From Thermoanaerobacter wiegelii Rt8.B1 (GTDB lineage Bacteria; Bacillota; Thermoanaerobacteria; Thermoanaerobacterales; Thermoanaerobacteraceae): DNA of 64,000 nt. The notes beneath the pieces were generated by a model. The model saw nothing but the letters and a program-made list of their open reading frames with translations, searched no databases and had not been told where the DNA came from. The translations under genes and the position numbers were made by a program. Positions 1 through 9,072 of the stretch are shown here, piece by piece. Numbering within the stretch: position 1 is the first letter of the stretch; each line of letters starts with the position of its first letter. The DNA lies in assembly GCF_000147695.2 (NCBI RefSeq), contig NC_015958.1:1-64000 (forward strand), read 5' to 3'.

Positions 1-75
1 AATTCACAAAACTAAATTTAACTTATTAACAACTAACTTATACCGATAATATATTATGCCACCCTTTTAAATAAG

Positions 76-84
76 TTATCCACA
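76..84 (+). promoter_or_regulatory. DnaA box upstream of dnaA
   Basis: The 9-mer ttatccaca is a perfect match to the DnaA-box consensus TTATNCACA. It lies 30 bases before the dnaA start, where DnaA autoregulates its own transcription in many bacteria. The bases before it (1-75) are AT-rich and show no second perfect box. Binding is inferred from the motif alone. Confidence 0.75.
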
Positions 85-113
85 TTTTATTGATGGGCTT
101 AGGAGGTCATACA

Positions 114-1445
114 ATGTATGGAGATCATCGTCAAATATGGGAGAGGATAGTGGAGGTCATAAAGAGTGAGCTTACCCCCACCAGCTACAACACCTGGTTA
201 GTTCACATAAAACCCTTAGCAATCATTGATGATGTATTATTTTTAAGCACTCCTAATACTTTTACAAAAAATATAATAAATGGAAGATATATAAATATTA
301 TCTACGACGCTGCTTCAAAAGCTACAAATAAACTATACGAGATAAAAATATTATCAGAAGACGAAGAAGAATATAGAGAAATCAGAGAATCCTTAGAAAA
401 AGAAAACCTAACTGAATCCACCACTCTTTCCACTCTAAATCCAAAATATACTTTTGATACTTTTGTAGTTGGAAACAGCAATAAACTTGCTCATGCTGCA
501 TGTCTTGCAGTAGCTCAAGCTCCAGCAAAAGCTTATAACCCTTTATTTATTTATGGAGGAGTAGGTTTAGGCAAAACCCATTTAATGCATGCAATAGGGC
601 ACTTTATCAATAAACATCAAAGTGGCTACAAAATAATGTACGTTACGTCAGAAACGTTTACAAACGAGTTAGTTAACTCCATAAAAGACGATAAAAATGA
701 AGAATTTAGAAACAAGTACAGAAATATTGATGTCCTTCTAATAGATGATATTCAATTTATAGCCAAAAAAGAACGAACTCAAGAAGAATTTTTCCATACT
801 TTTAACACCCTTTACGAAGCAAACAAGCAAATAGTTATCTCTAGTGACAGACCACCAAAAGAAATTCCAACTTTAGAAGAAAGGCTAAGGTCAAGGTTTG
901 AGTGGGGCTTAATCGCGGATATACAGCCACCAGATTATGAGACAAGAATAGCAATACTTAAAAAGAAAGCTCAAACAGAAAATCTCAATATCCCCGACGA
1001 AGTTTTAGCTTATGTGGCAGAAAAAATCCAATCAAACATAAGAGAGTTAGAAGGAGCACTAATAAGAATCGTAGCTTTTTCAAATCTTACAAAATCTAAT
1101 ATAGACTTAGAATTAACTAAGCATGCCCTAAAGGAAATTGTATCTAATAAAACAAGGGAAATAACTGTAAAACTCATACAAGAAGAAGTTTGCAAGTACT
1201 ATAACATAAAACTAGAAGACTTCAGGTCCCGCAAGAGAACAAAAAACATAGCTTATCCTCGACAAATTGCCATGTACTTAGCAAGAGAATTGACAGATTT
1301 ATCTCTTCCAAAGATAGGAGAAGAATTTGGAAAAGACCATACTACTGTAATACATGCCTATGAAAAAATCTCTAATGAAATAAAACAAGACGAACTTCTC
1401 TCAAGGCAGATTGAGGAACTTAAAAAGAGAATAAAAGGTTTTTAA
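114..1445 (+). CDS. dnaA: Chromosomal replication initiator protein DnaA
   Basis: The 443-residue product has the standard DnaA length and layout: an N-terminal helicase-loading domain, an AAA+ core with Walker [10 protein letters not shown] near residues 150-158 and Walker [10 protein letters not shown] near 207-215, and a C-terminal DNA-binding domain with the signature [13 protein letters not shown] near 406. It binds DnaA boxes and melts oriC in an ATP-dependent way. I chose ATG 114 because AGGAGGT (101-107) sits six bases upstream; an in-frame TTG at 90 lacks a ribosome site. It is the first gene of the origin block and is followed by a strong terminator. Confidence 0.97.
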   Translation: MYGDHRQIWERIVEVIKSELTPTSYNTWLVHIKPLAIIDDVLFLSTPNTFTKNIINGRYINIIYDAASKATNKLYEIKILSEDEEEYREIRESLEKENLTESTTLSTLNPKYTFDTFVVGNSNKLAHAACLAVAQAPAKAYNPLFIYGGVGLGKTHLMHAIGHFINKHQSGYKIMYVTSETFTNELVNSIKDDKNEEFRNKYRNIDVLLIDDIQFIAKKERTQEEFFHTFNTLYEANKQIVISSDRPPKEIPTLEERLRSRFEWGLIADIQPPDYETRIAILKKKAQTENLNIPDEVLAYVAEKIQSNIRELEGALIRIVAFSNLTKSNIDLELTKHALKEIVSNKTREITVKLIQEEVCKYYNIKLEDFRSRKRTKNIAYPRQIAMYLARELTDLSLPKIGEEFGKDHTTVIHAYEKISNEIKQDELLSRQIEELKKRIKGF

Positions 1446-1480
1446 CATATAAACAGGGATAACCCTGTTTATATGTTTTA
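1445..1480 (+). terminator. Rho-independent terminator of dnaA
   Basis: A perfect 14-bp stem, acatataaacaggg with its complement ccctgtttatatgt, encloses an ATAA loop and is followed by TTTTA. The stem begins at the last base of the dnaA stop codon. It separates dnaA from the origin spacer and dnaN. Confidence 0.85.
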
Positions 1481-1665
1481 AAATTTTTTGTCTGTGAATA
1501 TTGTTAATAATTTTAAATAATTGTCCAAAAGTTATTCACAGACAATTATCGACTTTTTCTCTGCTTCACAAACCATTACTAACAAACTAACACTTTCTAT
1601 TACTACGACTACTAAATGCTTATCTTATTTATTATATGATTTGATTCAAAAAAATATTCTCAAAA
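1481..1665 (+). other. oriC unwinding region between dnaA and dnaN
   Basis: This dnaA-dnaN spacer carries a perfect DnaA box ttattcaca (1532-1540) and an inverted near-match tgtgaatat (1493-1501), both inside a longer inverted repeat of about 13 bases. Further on is CTATTACTACGACTACTA (1597-1614), six triplets whose complement reads as the 3'-(G/A)AT repeats called DnaA-trios, with one CGA exception. An AT-rich stretch (1615-1665) follows. Box, trios, then AT-rich DNA is the order of the Bacillus subtilis basal unwinding system. The role in initiation is inferred from position and motifs. Confidence 0.75.
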
Positions 1666-1680
1666 ACAGGAGTGAAAAAA

Positions 1681-2793
1681 ATGAAATTTGTGTGTGATAA
1701 AAATTCATTATTTGAAGGAGTAAATATTGCAATAAGGGGGGTATCTTCCCGAACTACTCTTCCTATTCTTCAAGGTATCAAAATTTCAGCTTTGAAAGGT
1801 CAAGTCAAATTTTCAGGAACTGATTTGGACATAGGGATAGAGTGTCAAATTCCTGCAGTGGTAGAAGAAGAGGGAGAAATAGTTGTACCTGCAAAAATTT
1901 TTTCAGAATTAGTTCGAAAATTGCCAGAGGGAGAAGTAAAGGTAGAAAGTGATTCTCAAAACACGGTAAATGTAGTTTGCGATAGCATAAATTTCACTAT
2001 TGCAGGAAGCGACGCTGTAGAATTTCCTGAAATCCCTCAAGTATCTAGAGAAAATTCTTTTAAGTTGACGCAAAATATTCTAAAAGACCTAATAAGAAAA
2101 ACAGTCTTTTGTATTGCCCAGGAGCAAACAAGACCTATTTTGACAGGTGTTCTATTCGAAGTGTTTCAAAATGAAGTTAAAGCAGTAGCTTTAGATGGAT
2201 TTAGAATGGCTATATATTCTTATCAGAGTGAGGAAAAATTCTTTGACGAGGATATAGAAAAATATTCTATAGTAATTCCAGGTAAAACTTTAGAAGAGAT
2301 ATACAGAATCTTAGAAGATAAGGAAACAGAGATAGAGATATACCACACTGCTAATCAAGTGTTATTCCAAATTGAAAATACAAAGGTAATATCGAGGCTT
2401 TTAGAAGGAAGCTTTATAAACTACAATGCTGTTTTACCAAAGGATTATAAGACTGAAGTGGTAGTCAAAAGAGAAGTTTTAACTGAAAGTATTGAAAGAG
2501 CTTCACTAATTGCAGAAAGCAAAAATAATTTGATTAAGTTTGAGATTGGTGATAAATTTATTACTGTTTCTTCTAATTCTGAAAAGGGTAAAATGGTAGA
2601 AAAGATAGAAGTCGATGTAAAAGGAATGTTTCTTGAGATCGCTTTTAACTCAAGATATTTATTAGATTCTTTAAGAGCCATCGATGAAGAGGAAATAACG
2701 CTTTATTTCATAAATAGTATAAATCCGTTAATAATAAAACCTATAGGAAGTAAAGATTATCTTTATATGATACTTCCTGTAAAACTCAATTAA
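1681..2793 (+). CDS. dnaN: DNA polymerase III beta sliding clamp
   Basis: The 370-residue protein aligns along its full length with the beta clamp, which forms a ring dimer that tethers Pol III to DNA. Each subunit has three similar domains. Recognisable stretches are RTTLPILQGI near the start, QEQTRPILTGVLFE in domain 2, and the C-terminal end with YLYMILPVKLN, which matches the usual M-P-V/M-(R/K)-L tail of the peptide-binding domain. ATG 1681 is preferred over the GTG at 1672 because CAGGAG at 1667-1672 gives normal spacing. It is first in the dnaN-yaaA-recF-remB operon. Confidence 0.97.
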   Translation: MKFVCDKNSLFEGVNIAIRGVSSRTTLPILQGIKISALKGQVKFSGTDLDIGIECQIPAVVEEEGEIVVPAKIFSELVRKLPEGEVKVESDSQNTVNVVCDSINFTIAGSDAVEFPEIPQVSRENSFKLTQNILKDLIRKTVFCIAQEQTRPILTGVLFEVFQNEVKAVALDGFRMAIYSYQSEEKFFDEDIEKYSIVIPGKTLEEIYRILEDKETEIEIYHTANQVLFQIENTKVISRLLEGSFINYNAVLPKDYKTEVVVKREVLTESIERASLIAESKNNLIKFEIGDKFITVSSNSEKGKMVEKIEVDVKGMFLEIAFNSRYLLDSLRAIDEEEITLYFINSINPLIIKPIGSKDYLYMILPVKLN

Positions 2794-2813
2794 AAATAAG
2801 AGGTGTTTTTTAA

Positions 2814-3020
2814 ATGATAGAAGTGCCTATAGAGACGGAATATATTACCTTAGGGCAATTTTTAAAGTATATGAAAATATGTCAAACTGGAGGACAAGCA
2901 AAGAAATTTATTTTAGAAGGAAAAGTTAAAGTAAATGGCGCAATAGAATTAAAAAGAGGTAAAAAACTTCACAAAAATGATATAATTGAGGTAGAGGGTA
3001 AAACTTATATCATAAAGTGA
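2814..3020 (+). CDS. yaaA: S4-domain RNA-binding protein YaaA (RlbA family)
   Basis: This 68-residue protein is essentially one S4 domain, with a TLGQFLKYMKICQTGGQAK start and the VKVNG...KRGKKL.KNDIIEV pattern. In Firmicutes the small S4 gene always sits between dnaN and recF. It is thought to act in ribosome assembly, but a precise role is not established. It lies 20 bases after dnaN and 10 before recF and is surely cotranscribed with them. Confidence 0.92.
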   Translation: MIEVPIETEYITLGQFLKYMKICQTGGQAKKFILEGKVKVNGAIELKRGKKLHKNDIIEVEGKTYIIK

Positions 3021-3030
3021 GGAATTTAAC

Positions 3031-4119
3031 TTGTATGTGAAGGAGCTATTTGTCGACAATTTTAGAAATTTACAAAAGCAAAAAATAGAATTTTGCGAAG
3101 GAATAAATATATTTTATGGTTTAAATGCACAAGGAAAGAGCAATTTATTAGAAAGTATTAGGCTTTTAAGTATGGGAAGGTCTTTTAGAGGGAGCAAAAC
3201 TACAGAACTAATAAAATTTGGAGAAGATTATTTTTATGTAAAAGCAATAATTTGTCAAGAAAATAACGATAAAAAAATAGAATTTGGATACAAGAAAAAT
3301 GAAAATAAAGTCATTAAAGTAAATGGCAATAAAATAAAGTCAACTTCCGAACTTTTAGGTCAGCTTTTGACAGTCATTTTTTCTCCTGAAGATTTAAACA
3401 TAATAAAAGAAGGACCTTCCCATCGCAGGAAATATTTAGATTCTTGTATATCTGTGGTTGAAAAGAATTATCTTTATAATCTCATGCAATATAACAAAAT
3501 ACTAATAAATAGAAATAAACTATTAAAGACTATAAAAGAAGGAAAAAGTAGAAGTATACTAGAAATTTTTGATGACCAATTAGTAGAATACGGTGCAAAA
3601 ATAATTGTGGTGAGACAAAGTTACTTAAAAAATGTAGAAATTAATATAAAAAAATTTTTACTTGAAATTTCCAATGAGACAGCAGAAATTGTCTACCTAA
3701 ATAGTGTTGGACTTAAAGATGCTTCAGATGAAGAAATAGTTAAAAAAAGATTAAAAGAAAAACTATTAAAGAATATAGATTTAGATTTAAAGTATCTTAC
3801 AACACAAGTAGGACCTCATAGGGAAGATTTTAAGATTATTATAAACGGCTATGATTCAAGAGTATATTCTTCTCAAGGCCAACAGCGAACAGTGGCTTTA
3901 TGCCTTAAATTATCAGAGTTTGAAATTTTAAAAAAGGAGACTAGTGAAAAACCCATACTGCTTTTGGATGATGTAATGTCAGAGTTAGATGAAAATAGAA
4001 AGAAATATATCTTAGAAAGATTACAAGGTTTTCAGACTTTTATAACCCATACTACAAAAAGAGATTTAAAAGGAGATTGTTATTTTAAGATATCTAATGG
4101 GGTTGTCATTAAGGAATAG
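3031..4119 (+). CDS. recF: DNA replication and repair protein RecF
   Basis: A 362-residue SMC-like ATPase that helps load RecA at gapped DNA together with RecO and RecR; recR is also in this window. Walker A is GLNAQGKSNLLES (near residues 31-43), the ABC signature lies in YSSQGQQRTVALCLKLSE, and Walker B with the D-loop is PILLLDDVMSELDENR. The start is TTG at 3031, with a GTGAGGA ribosome site just upstream that overlaps the yaaA stop. Normal length for the family. Confidence 0.96.
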   Translation: MYVKELFVDNFRNLQKQKIEFCEGINIFYGLNAQGKSNLLESIRLLSMGRSFRGSKTTELIKFGEDYFYVKAIICQENNDKKIEFGYKKNENKVIKVNGNKIKSTSELLGQLLTVIFSPEDLNIIKEGPSHRRKYLDSCISVVEKNYLYNLMQYNKILINRNKLLKTIKEGKSRSILEIFDDQLVEYGAKIIVVRQSYLKNVEINIKKFLLEISNETAEIVYLNSVGLKDASDEEIVKKRLKEKLLKNIDLDLKYLTTQVGPHREDFKIIINGYDSRVYSSQGQQRTVALCLKLSEFEILKKETSEKPILLLDDVMSELDENRKKYILERLQGFQTFITHTTKRDLKGDCYFKISNGVVIKE

Positions 4120-4130
4120 GGGGTCAAAAA

Positions 4131-4388
4131 ATGTATGTCCATTTAGGCGGCAACGTGGTAGTACCTGATAAAGAAATTATAGGCATTTTTGATATGAATA
4201 TTGTAACCACTTCTGAAGCTACTATTCAGTTTCTGAGAGTAGCGGAAGAAGAAGGATTTGTGGTCAGAATTTCTGACGAAAAGCCAAAGTCTTTTATAAT
4301 CACAGAAAGGGATAAGAGGAGTATTATTTATTTATCACCAATTTCTGCCTTTACTCTTATAAGAAGGACACAAAAAATAGAGGAATAG
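4131..4388 (+). CDS. remB: RemB-like extracellular matrix regulator (DUF370 family, YaaB)
   Basis: The 85-residue protein begins MYVHLGGNVVVPDKEIIGIFD and belongs to the DUF370/RemA-RemB family, small DNA-binding regulators first linked to biofilm matrix genes in Bacillus. The position directly after recF is the usual yaaB slot. In Bacillus the next gene is gyrB; here a glycosidase follows after 12 bases. DNA binding by this particular protein is family-based inference. Confidence 0.88.
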   Translation: MYVHLGGNVVVPDKEIIGIFDMNIVTTSEATIQFLRVAEEEGFVVRISDEKPKSFIITERDKRSIIYLSPISAFTLIRRTQKIEE

Positions 4389-4400
4389 GGAGGTATTGAA

Positions 4401-6659
4401 TTGTATCAAAAAACATCGGAAAAAATTGTTGTGAGAAATGAAGTAAAGAAGTTAGAGCTTAGAGTATTAGGTGATAAAATTATTAACGTTTTTGTAAGTA
4501 ATAAAGAGGAAAAAAGAAAGGATACAATTGCGATAGAAAGGAAAGAATACGATATTCCTGAGTTTAGTATAAGTGATGAATTAGAAAGCATATTAATTGA
4601 GACTAATTCATTGAAAGTAAAAATAAATAAAAATGACCTTTCTGTGAGTTTCCTAGATAAAAATGGAAATATAATTAATGAGGATTACAATGGAGGAGTA
4701 AAATTTAGTGAAACAGATGTAAGATGCTATAAAAAGTTAAGAGAAGACCATTTTTACGGTTTTGGAGAAAAAGCAGGATATCTCGACAAAAAAGGCGAAA
4801 GGCTGGAGATGTGGAATACAGATGAATTTATGACTCACAACCAGACTACAAAACTTTTATATGAGTCTTACCCTTTTTTCATAGGAATGAACGATTATCA
4901 CACTTATGGAATATTTTTGGACAACAGTTTTAGGTCTTTTTTTGATATGGGTCAAGAAAGTCAAGAATATTATTTTTTTGGAGCATATGGCGGCCAAATG
5001 AACTACTATTTTATATACGGAGAAGACATAAAAGAGGTTGTGGAAAATTATACATATCTTACAGGAAGGATAAGTCTTCCGCCATTATGGGTATTAGGTA
5101 ATCAACAAAGCAGATATAGTTACACCCCACAAGAGAGAGTACTGGAGGTTGCAAAAACTTTTAGAGAAAAAGATATTCCTTGTGATGTGATATATCTCGA
5201 TATAGATTACATGGAAGGGTATAGAGTTTTTACATGGAATAAAGAAACGTTTAAAAACCACAAAGAAATGTTAAAACAGCTTAAAGAAATGGGATTTAAA
5301 GTAGTGACAATTGTAGATCCAGGAGTTAAGAGAGATTACGACTACCATGTTTACAGAGAAGGAATTGAAAAGGGTTATTTTGTAAAGGATAAGTACGGTA
5401 TAACCTACGTTGGAAAAGTATGGCCAGGGGAAGCTTGTTTTCCTGACTTTTTACAAGAAGAAGTGAGATATTGGTGGGGTGAAAAGCACAGAGAATTTAT
5501 AAATGATGGCATTGATGGTATATGGAATGATATGAATGAACCAGCAGTTTTTGAAACACCTACAAAAACAATGCCAGAGGATAATATTCATATTTTAGAT
5601 GGAGAAAAGGTACTTCACAAAGAGGCTCACAATGTCTATGCAAATTACATGGCAATGGCCACAAGAGATGGTTTTCTAAGGATAAGACCTAATGAAAGGC
5701 CTTTTGTTTTGACAAGAGCCGCTTTTTCAGGGATACAAAGGTATGCTGCAATGTGGACAGGAGACAACAGAAGCTTGTATGAGCATCTTCTTATGATGAT
5801 GCCAATGTTAATGAACATAGGTTTATCTGGACAACCGTTTGCAGGAGCAGATGTTGGAGGATTTGAAGGAGATTGCCATGAAGAACTTTTTATAAGGTGG
5901 ATAGAGGCTGCGGTATTTACTCCGTTTTTAAGAGTTCATTCTGCAATAGGAACAAAAGACCAAGAGCCATGGTCTTTTGGTAAAAGAGCAGAAGATATTT
6001 CTCGAAAATATATAAAAATGAGATATGAACTTTTGCCTTACTTATATGATTTGTTTTACATTGCATCTCAAAAAGGCTATCCTATTATGAGACCTTTGGT
6101 TTTTGAATATCAAAAAGATGAAAATACTCATAAGATATATGATGAATTTATGTTTGGAGAAGGTCTCTTAGTTGCTCCTGTATATCTTCCTTCAAAAGAA
6201 CGAAGAGAAGTTTATTTACCTGAAGGAATCTGGTATGATTACTGGACGGGAAAAGGATTCAAAGGAAAAAACTATTACCTTGTGGATGCTCCTATAGAAG
6301 TAATACCTCTTTTTGTAAAAGAAGGAGGAATACTGTTAAAACAGCAGCCTCAGTCTTTTATAGGGGAAAAGAAGCTGGAAGAATTAACAGTGGAGATATA
6401 CAAAGGGAAAGAGGGACATTATCTCCATTATGAAGATGATGGAAAATCTTTCGATTATACTAAAGGGGTTTATAACCTCTTCGATATAAGTTTTTGTTAT
6501 AAAGAAGGAAGAATGGATATAAAATTTGATAAAATTCACTTTGGCTATCACAAAGGAGTTAAAAAGTATAAATTTATATTTAAAAATTTTGACGACATCA
6601 AAGAGATTAAGATAAATGGTGAAAAAGTTGAGAAGGAAAGTTGTGAAATTGAATTGTAA
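4401..6659 (+). CDS. Glycoside hydrolase family 31 alpha-glucosidase
   Basis: A 752-residue GH31 enzyme expected to release glucose from the non-reducing ends of alpha-glucosides. Visible marks are the nucleophile motif GIWNDMNEP (Asp near residue 376), the acid/base region AAMWTGDNRS (Asp near 454), the active-site RPFVLTRAAFSGIQRY, and an N-terminal beta-sandwich. No signal peptide is seen, so it is probably cytoplasmic, acting on imported maltooligosaccharides. The start is TTG 4401 behind GGGAGG. It is the last gene of the dnaN run and lies where gyrB would normally be. Exact linkage specificity cannot be read from sequence. Confidence 0.93.
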   Translation: MYQKTSEKIVVRNEVKKLELRVLGDKIINVFVSNKEEKRKDTIAIERKEYDIPEFSISDELESILIETNSLKVKINKNDLSVSFLDKNGNIINEDYNGGVKFSETDVRCYKKLREDHFYGFGEKAGYLDKKGERLEMWNTDEFMTHNQTTKLLYESYPFFIGMNDYHTYGIFLDNSFRSFFDMGQESQEYYFFGAYGGQMNYYFIYGEDIKEVVENYTYLTGRISLPPLWVLGNQQSRYSYTPQERVLEVAKTFREKDIPCDVIYLDIDYMEGYRVFTWNKETFKNHKEMLKQLKEMGFKVVTIVDPGVKRDYDYHVYREGIEKGYFVKDKYGITYVGKVWPGEACFPDFLQEEVRYWWGEKHREFINDGIDGIWNDMNEPAVFETPTKTMPEDNIHILDGEKVLHKEAHNVYANYMAMATRDGFLRIRPNERPFVLTRAAFSGIQRYAAMWTGDNRSLYEHLLMMMPMLMNIGLSGQPFAGADVGGFEGDCHEELFIRWIEAAVFTPFLRVHSAIGTKDQEPWSFGKRAEDISRKYIKMRYELLPYLYDLFYIASQKGYPIMRPLVFEYQKDENTHKIYDEFMFGEGLLVAPVYLPSKERREVYLPEGIWYDYWTGKGFKGKNYYLVDAPIEVIPLFVKEGGILLKQQPQSFIGEKKLEELTVEIYKGKEGHYLHYEDDGKSFDYTKGVYNLFDISFCYKEGRMDIKFDKIHFGYHKGVKKYKFIFKNFDDIKEIKINGEKVEKESCEIEL

Positions 6660-6660
6660 A

Positions 6661-6680
6661 ATAGAGGCAAAAGCCTCTAT
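6661..6680 (+). terminator. Short hairpin after the GH31 gene
   Basis: The arms atagaggc and gcctctat enclose AAAA right after the GH31 stop. No T-run follows, so its termination strength is doubtful. It directly abuts the repeat element that begins at 6681. Confidence 0.5.
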
Positions 6681-6940
6681 CAGACTGTAGACAAACTATT
6701 TTGTAAGATTGGCATTTTGTGAAGTAATGCGACTCGCGACAAAGCAGTAACTAAACTTAGCAAGCTCGAAAGACGGAGGCGGGGCTGGAGCCACGGATGG
6801 CGGAAGCGGCCACCTGAGACAGGATGTCGAATGTGGCCGGAACCCCGCTGGAGTCTGAGAGCGAGCGTTAGTTTAGCCTGCTTTGTCGCTGGAGCAAACT
6901 TGCAAAATGCCAATCAAAATTATACTTTGTCAACAAGCTG
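6681..6940. repeat. GC-rich MITE-like repeat element, copy 1
   Basis: About 260 bp of GC-rich non-coding DNA lies in an AT-rich neighbourhood. It is bounded by a perfect 13-bp inverted repeat, gattggcattttg (6707-6719) and caaaatgccaatc (6903-6915), which extends imperfectly outward to 6681 and 6940 with shared TGT-GACAAA blocks. A related copy in the opposite orientation is at 48380-48637. Shared internal blocks include ctaaactaacgct and ggggttcc. The open frame across it (6680-6913, minus) has GC-rich repetitive composition and no protein likeness. Mobility and role are unknown. Confidence 0.7.
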
Positions 6941-6957
6941 ATAAAGGCCGTAATCCT

Positions 6958-7689
6958 CTATTTTTTTACAAATCTTTCTATCAAAGATTGTTTAGCTTGT
7001 TGTTCTAAAGAGTCATCCAAAGGAGTTAATTCTACTATTCCATATTTTCTCTTTAAAGCAGTTTCAATTAAAATATCTGCAAATTCAGGATTTTTGGGTA
7101 GTACTGGACCGTGGAGATATGTTCCATACACATTTTTATAGATACATCCTTCTGTTTTATCTTCTCCATTATTTCCATTTCCAATTATTACTTTACCTAA
7201 AGGCTCTATTTTTTCAAAAAAAGTTTTTCCTGAGTGATTCTCAAAACCTACCATTTTAAAATTTTTATCGGCTATATTTGTCTCTATAACTATATTTCCT
7301 ATCAATCTCCTATTACCAGCTATTGTCCAGGCTTTTAAAATTCCTAAACCTTCTAATTTGCTACCAGCCAGAGTTTGATAGTATTCTCCAAGTAATTGAT
7401 ATCCTCCACATATAGCTAATACTGTCAAACCATCTTCAATAGCTGTTTTCAAATTTTTACCTTTTTTATTTTTTAAATCATCACTTACAATTTTTTGCTC
7501 TCTATCTGACCCTCCTCCTAAGAATAGAAGGTCTATGTCAGTAAATTCTTCAGTGTAATCTAAAGTTATTGGCTTTATCTCTATTTCAATTTTTCTCCAT
7601 TCACATCTTTTTTTTAAAGCTACAATATTTCCTATATCTCCATATAAGTTTAATAAATCAGGATACATGTGGCCAACGACTAATTTCAT
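6958..7689 (-). CDS. gatD: Lipid II isoglutaminyl synthase, glutamine amidotransferase subunit GatD
   Basis: The 243-residue class I (CobB/CobQ-type) amidotransferase supplies ammonia to MurT for amidating the D-glutamate of lipid II. The catalytic Cys is Cys94 in LAICGGYQLLG, and the catalytic His is in GTYLHGPVLP near residue 190. The start ATG overlaps the end of murT by four bases, so the two subunits are translationally coupled, as in staphylococci and clostridia. The pair lies inverted within the origin block. Confidence 0.93.
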   Translation of the reverse strand: MKLVVGHMYPDLLNLYGDIGNIVALKKRCEWRKIEIEIKPITLDYTEEFTDIDLLFLGGGSDREQKIVSDDLKNKKGKNLKTAIEDGLTVLAICGGYQLLGEYYQTLAGSKLEGLGILKAWTIAGNRRLIGNIVIETNIADKNFKMVGFENHSGKTFFEKIEPLGKVIIGNGNNGEDKTEGCIYKNVYGTYLHGPVLPKNPEFADILIETALKRKYGIVELTPLDDSLEQQAKQSLIERFVKK

Positions 7690-9041
7690 TTTTTTGCCTC
7701 CTGTAATTTTAAATATTTGCTTACATCATACAAAGAAGTATAGTTGGGAAGTACAGCTATTAATTCTTCTTCTGTTAAATCAGCTATAGTGTCAAGAGCT
7801 TTTTCTATAGAATTTATTATTTTTATTTTTTTAATATCAAAGCCGGCATATTTTAATCTTACTGCCATGTCTTCTGCCCTTAAACCTGAAGTTACTATAT
7901 AGTTTACTTTTGTCTTTGATAAAAAGCTTTCTAAGTTTACATCCCACAGCCAAGACACATCCCTTCCATCAGCGTAATTATCATTTATAGAAATTAAAAG
8001 GTTTAAGGGTTTATTAAATTGAGATAGCATATTTAAAGTGCTTTCAAAACCGATGGGGTTTTTGATTAAATTTATTATTGTCCTTTTGCTTTTTATTTTA
8101 GTTTTTTGTAATCTTCCTTCTATTGGCCAATAGCTTTCTATTGCTTTTAATATAGTGCTAAAGTCTATGTTCAACAAAATGCCAGCAGATATAGCTGCTA
8201 ATAAATTATACACATTGTATAAGCCTATTAATCTACTTTTAACTGTAAAAATTTTATCTTTATAGTATAGATTAAAATTTATTCCATCTTCATTTAAAAA
8301 TATATTAGTGGCTTTAAAATGAGGGTTTGGTCGCTTTTTGCCACAATTGGGGCAGTAATAGTCTCCCAGTTGCCCGTAATATATTTTTTTATATTCGTAT
8401 TTGTGGGCACAAATTGGACAGTATTTTTGTTCAAAAGAAGAGGAGTTAATTCCTTCAATGTTGTCTTCAATTCCATAGTAAAAAACTTTCGATTTTATTT
8501 CATCTCCTATTGAAGCTGTAAAAGGTTCATCAGCGTTTAGTAATACTATAGAATCTTGTGGCAGGTTTAAAAGGGCTTTTTTTACTTTTTCTACTGTTGT
8601 ATCTAGTTCTCCATATCTGTCTAATTGGTCTCTAAAAAAGTTGGTTATTACTACTATATTGGGTTTTACATCTTCTATCACAATGGGCATGTTTGCTTCA
8701 TCTACTTCAAAAACGGTCGCATCTTTTTGTAAATTTCCCAAAAAATTGCTGCTTTTTATTAAAGCAGTCGCAATTCCCGTTTTCATATTTGCTCCTTCTT
8801 TGTTGTGTACAACACTTTTCCCAGCAGTGGTCAAAATAGAGGCTATTAATCCGGAAGTTGTAGTTTTGCCATTTGTACCTGTTATTAGTACTTTGTTGTT
8901 TTTTATGGGCCCTATTAGTTTTTCAATTAATTTAGAATCGTACTTTAGTGCGATTTTTCCGGGAAGAGATGTTCCACCTTTTCCTGTGATTTTGCAGGAT
9001 ATGTTGATGAGTTTACCTATGTTGACGCCTAAAAATTTCAC
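7686..9041 (-). CDS. murT: Lipid II isoglutaminyl synthase, Mur-ligase subunit MurT
   Basis: A 451-residue Mur-ligase family protein that activates the alpha-carboxylate of D-Glu in lipid II with ATP before GatD-dependent amidation. The ATP-binding loop is LITGTNGKTTTSG (near residues 52-64). A four-cysteine ribbon (CPICAHKYEY then YYCPNCGKKRP, near residues 207-234) is typical of MurT and absent from MurC-F. The C-terminal MurT domain is present. It is the first gene of the murT-gatD pair on the minus strand. Confidence 0.93.
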   Translation of the reverse strand: MKFLGVNIGKLINISCKITGKGGTSLPGKIALKYDSKLIEKLIGPIKNNKVLITGTNGKTTTSGLIASILTTAGKSVVHNKEGANMKTGIATALIKSSNFLGNLQKDATVFEVDEANMPIVIEDVKPNIVVITNFFRDQLDRYGELDTTVEKVKKALLNLPQDSIVLLNADEPFTASIGDEIKSKVFYYGIEDNIEGINSSSFEQKYCPICAHKYEYKKIYYGQLGDYYCPNCGKKRPNPHFKATNIFLNEDGINFNLYYKDKIFTVKSRLIGLYNVYNLLAAISAGILLNIDFSTILKAIESYWPIEGRLQKTKIKSKRTIINLIKNPIGFESTLNMLSQFNKPLNLLISINDNYADGRDVSWLWDVNLESFLSKTKVNYIVTSGLRAEDMAVRLKYAGFDIKKIKIINSIEKALDTIADLTEEELIAVLPNYTSLYDVSKYLKLQEAKK

Positions 9042-9072
9042 TATTTACCACCTTCCATAAAAAATAAAACCA

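Noticed and set aside
6680-6913. Open frame of 77 codons on the minus strand
   Set aside because: It lies wholly inside the GC-rich repeat, has no ribosome site and an arginine-, serine- and leucine-rich low-complexity translation typical of GC-rich non-coding DNA.
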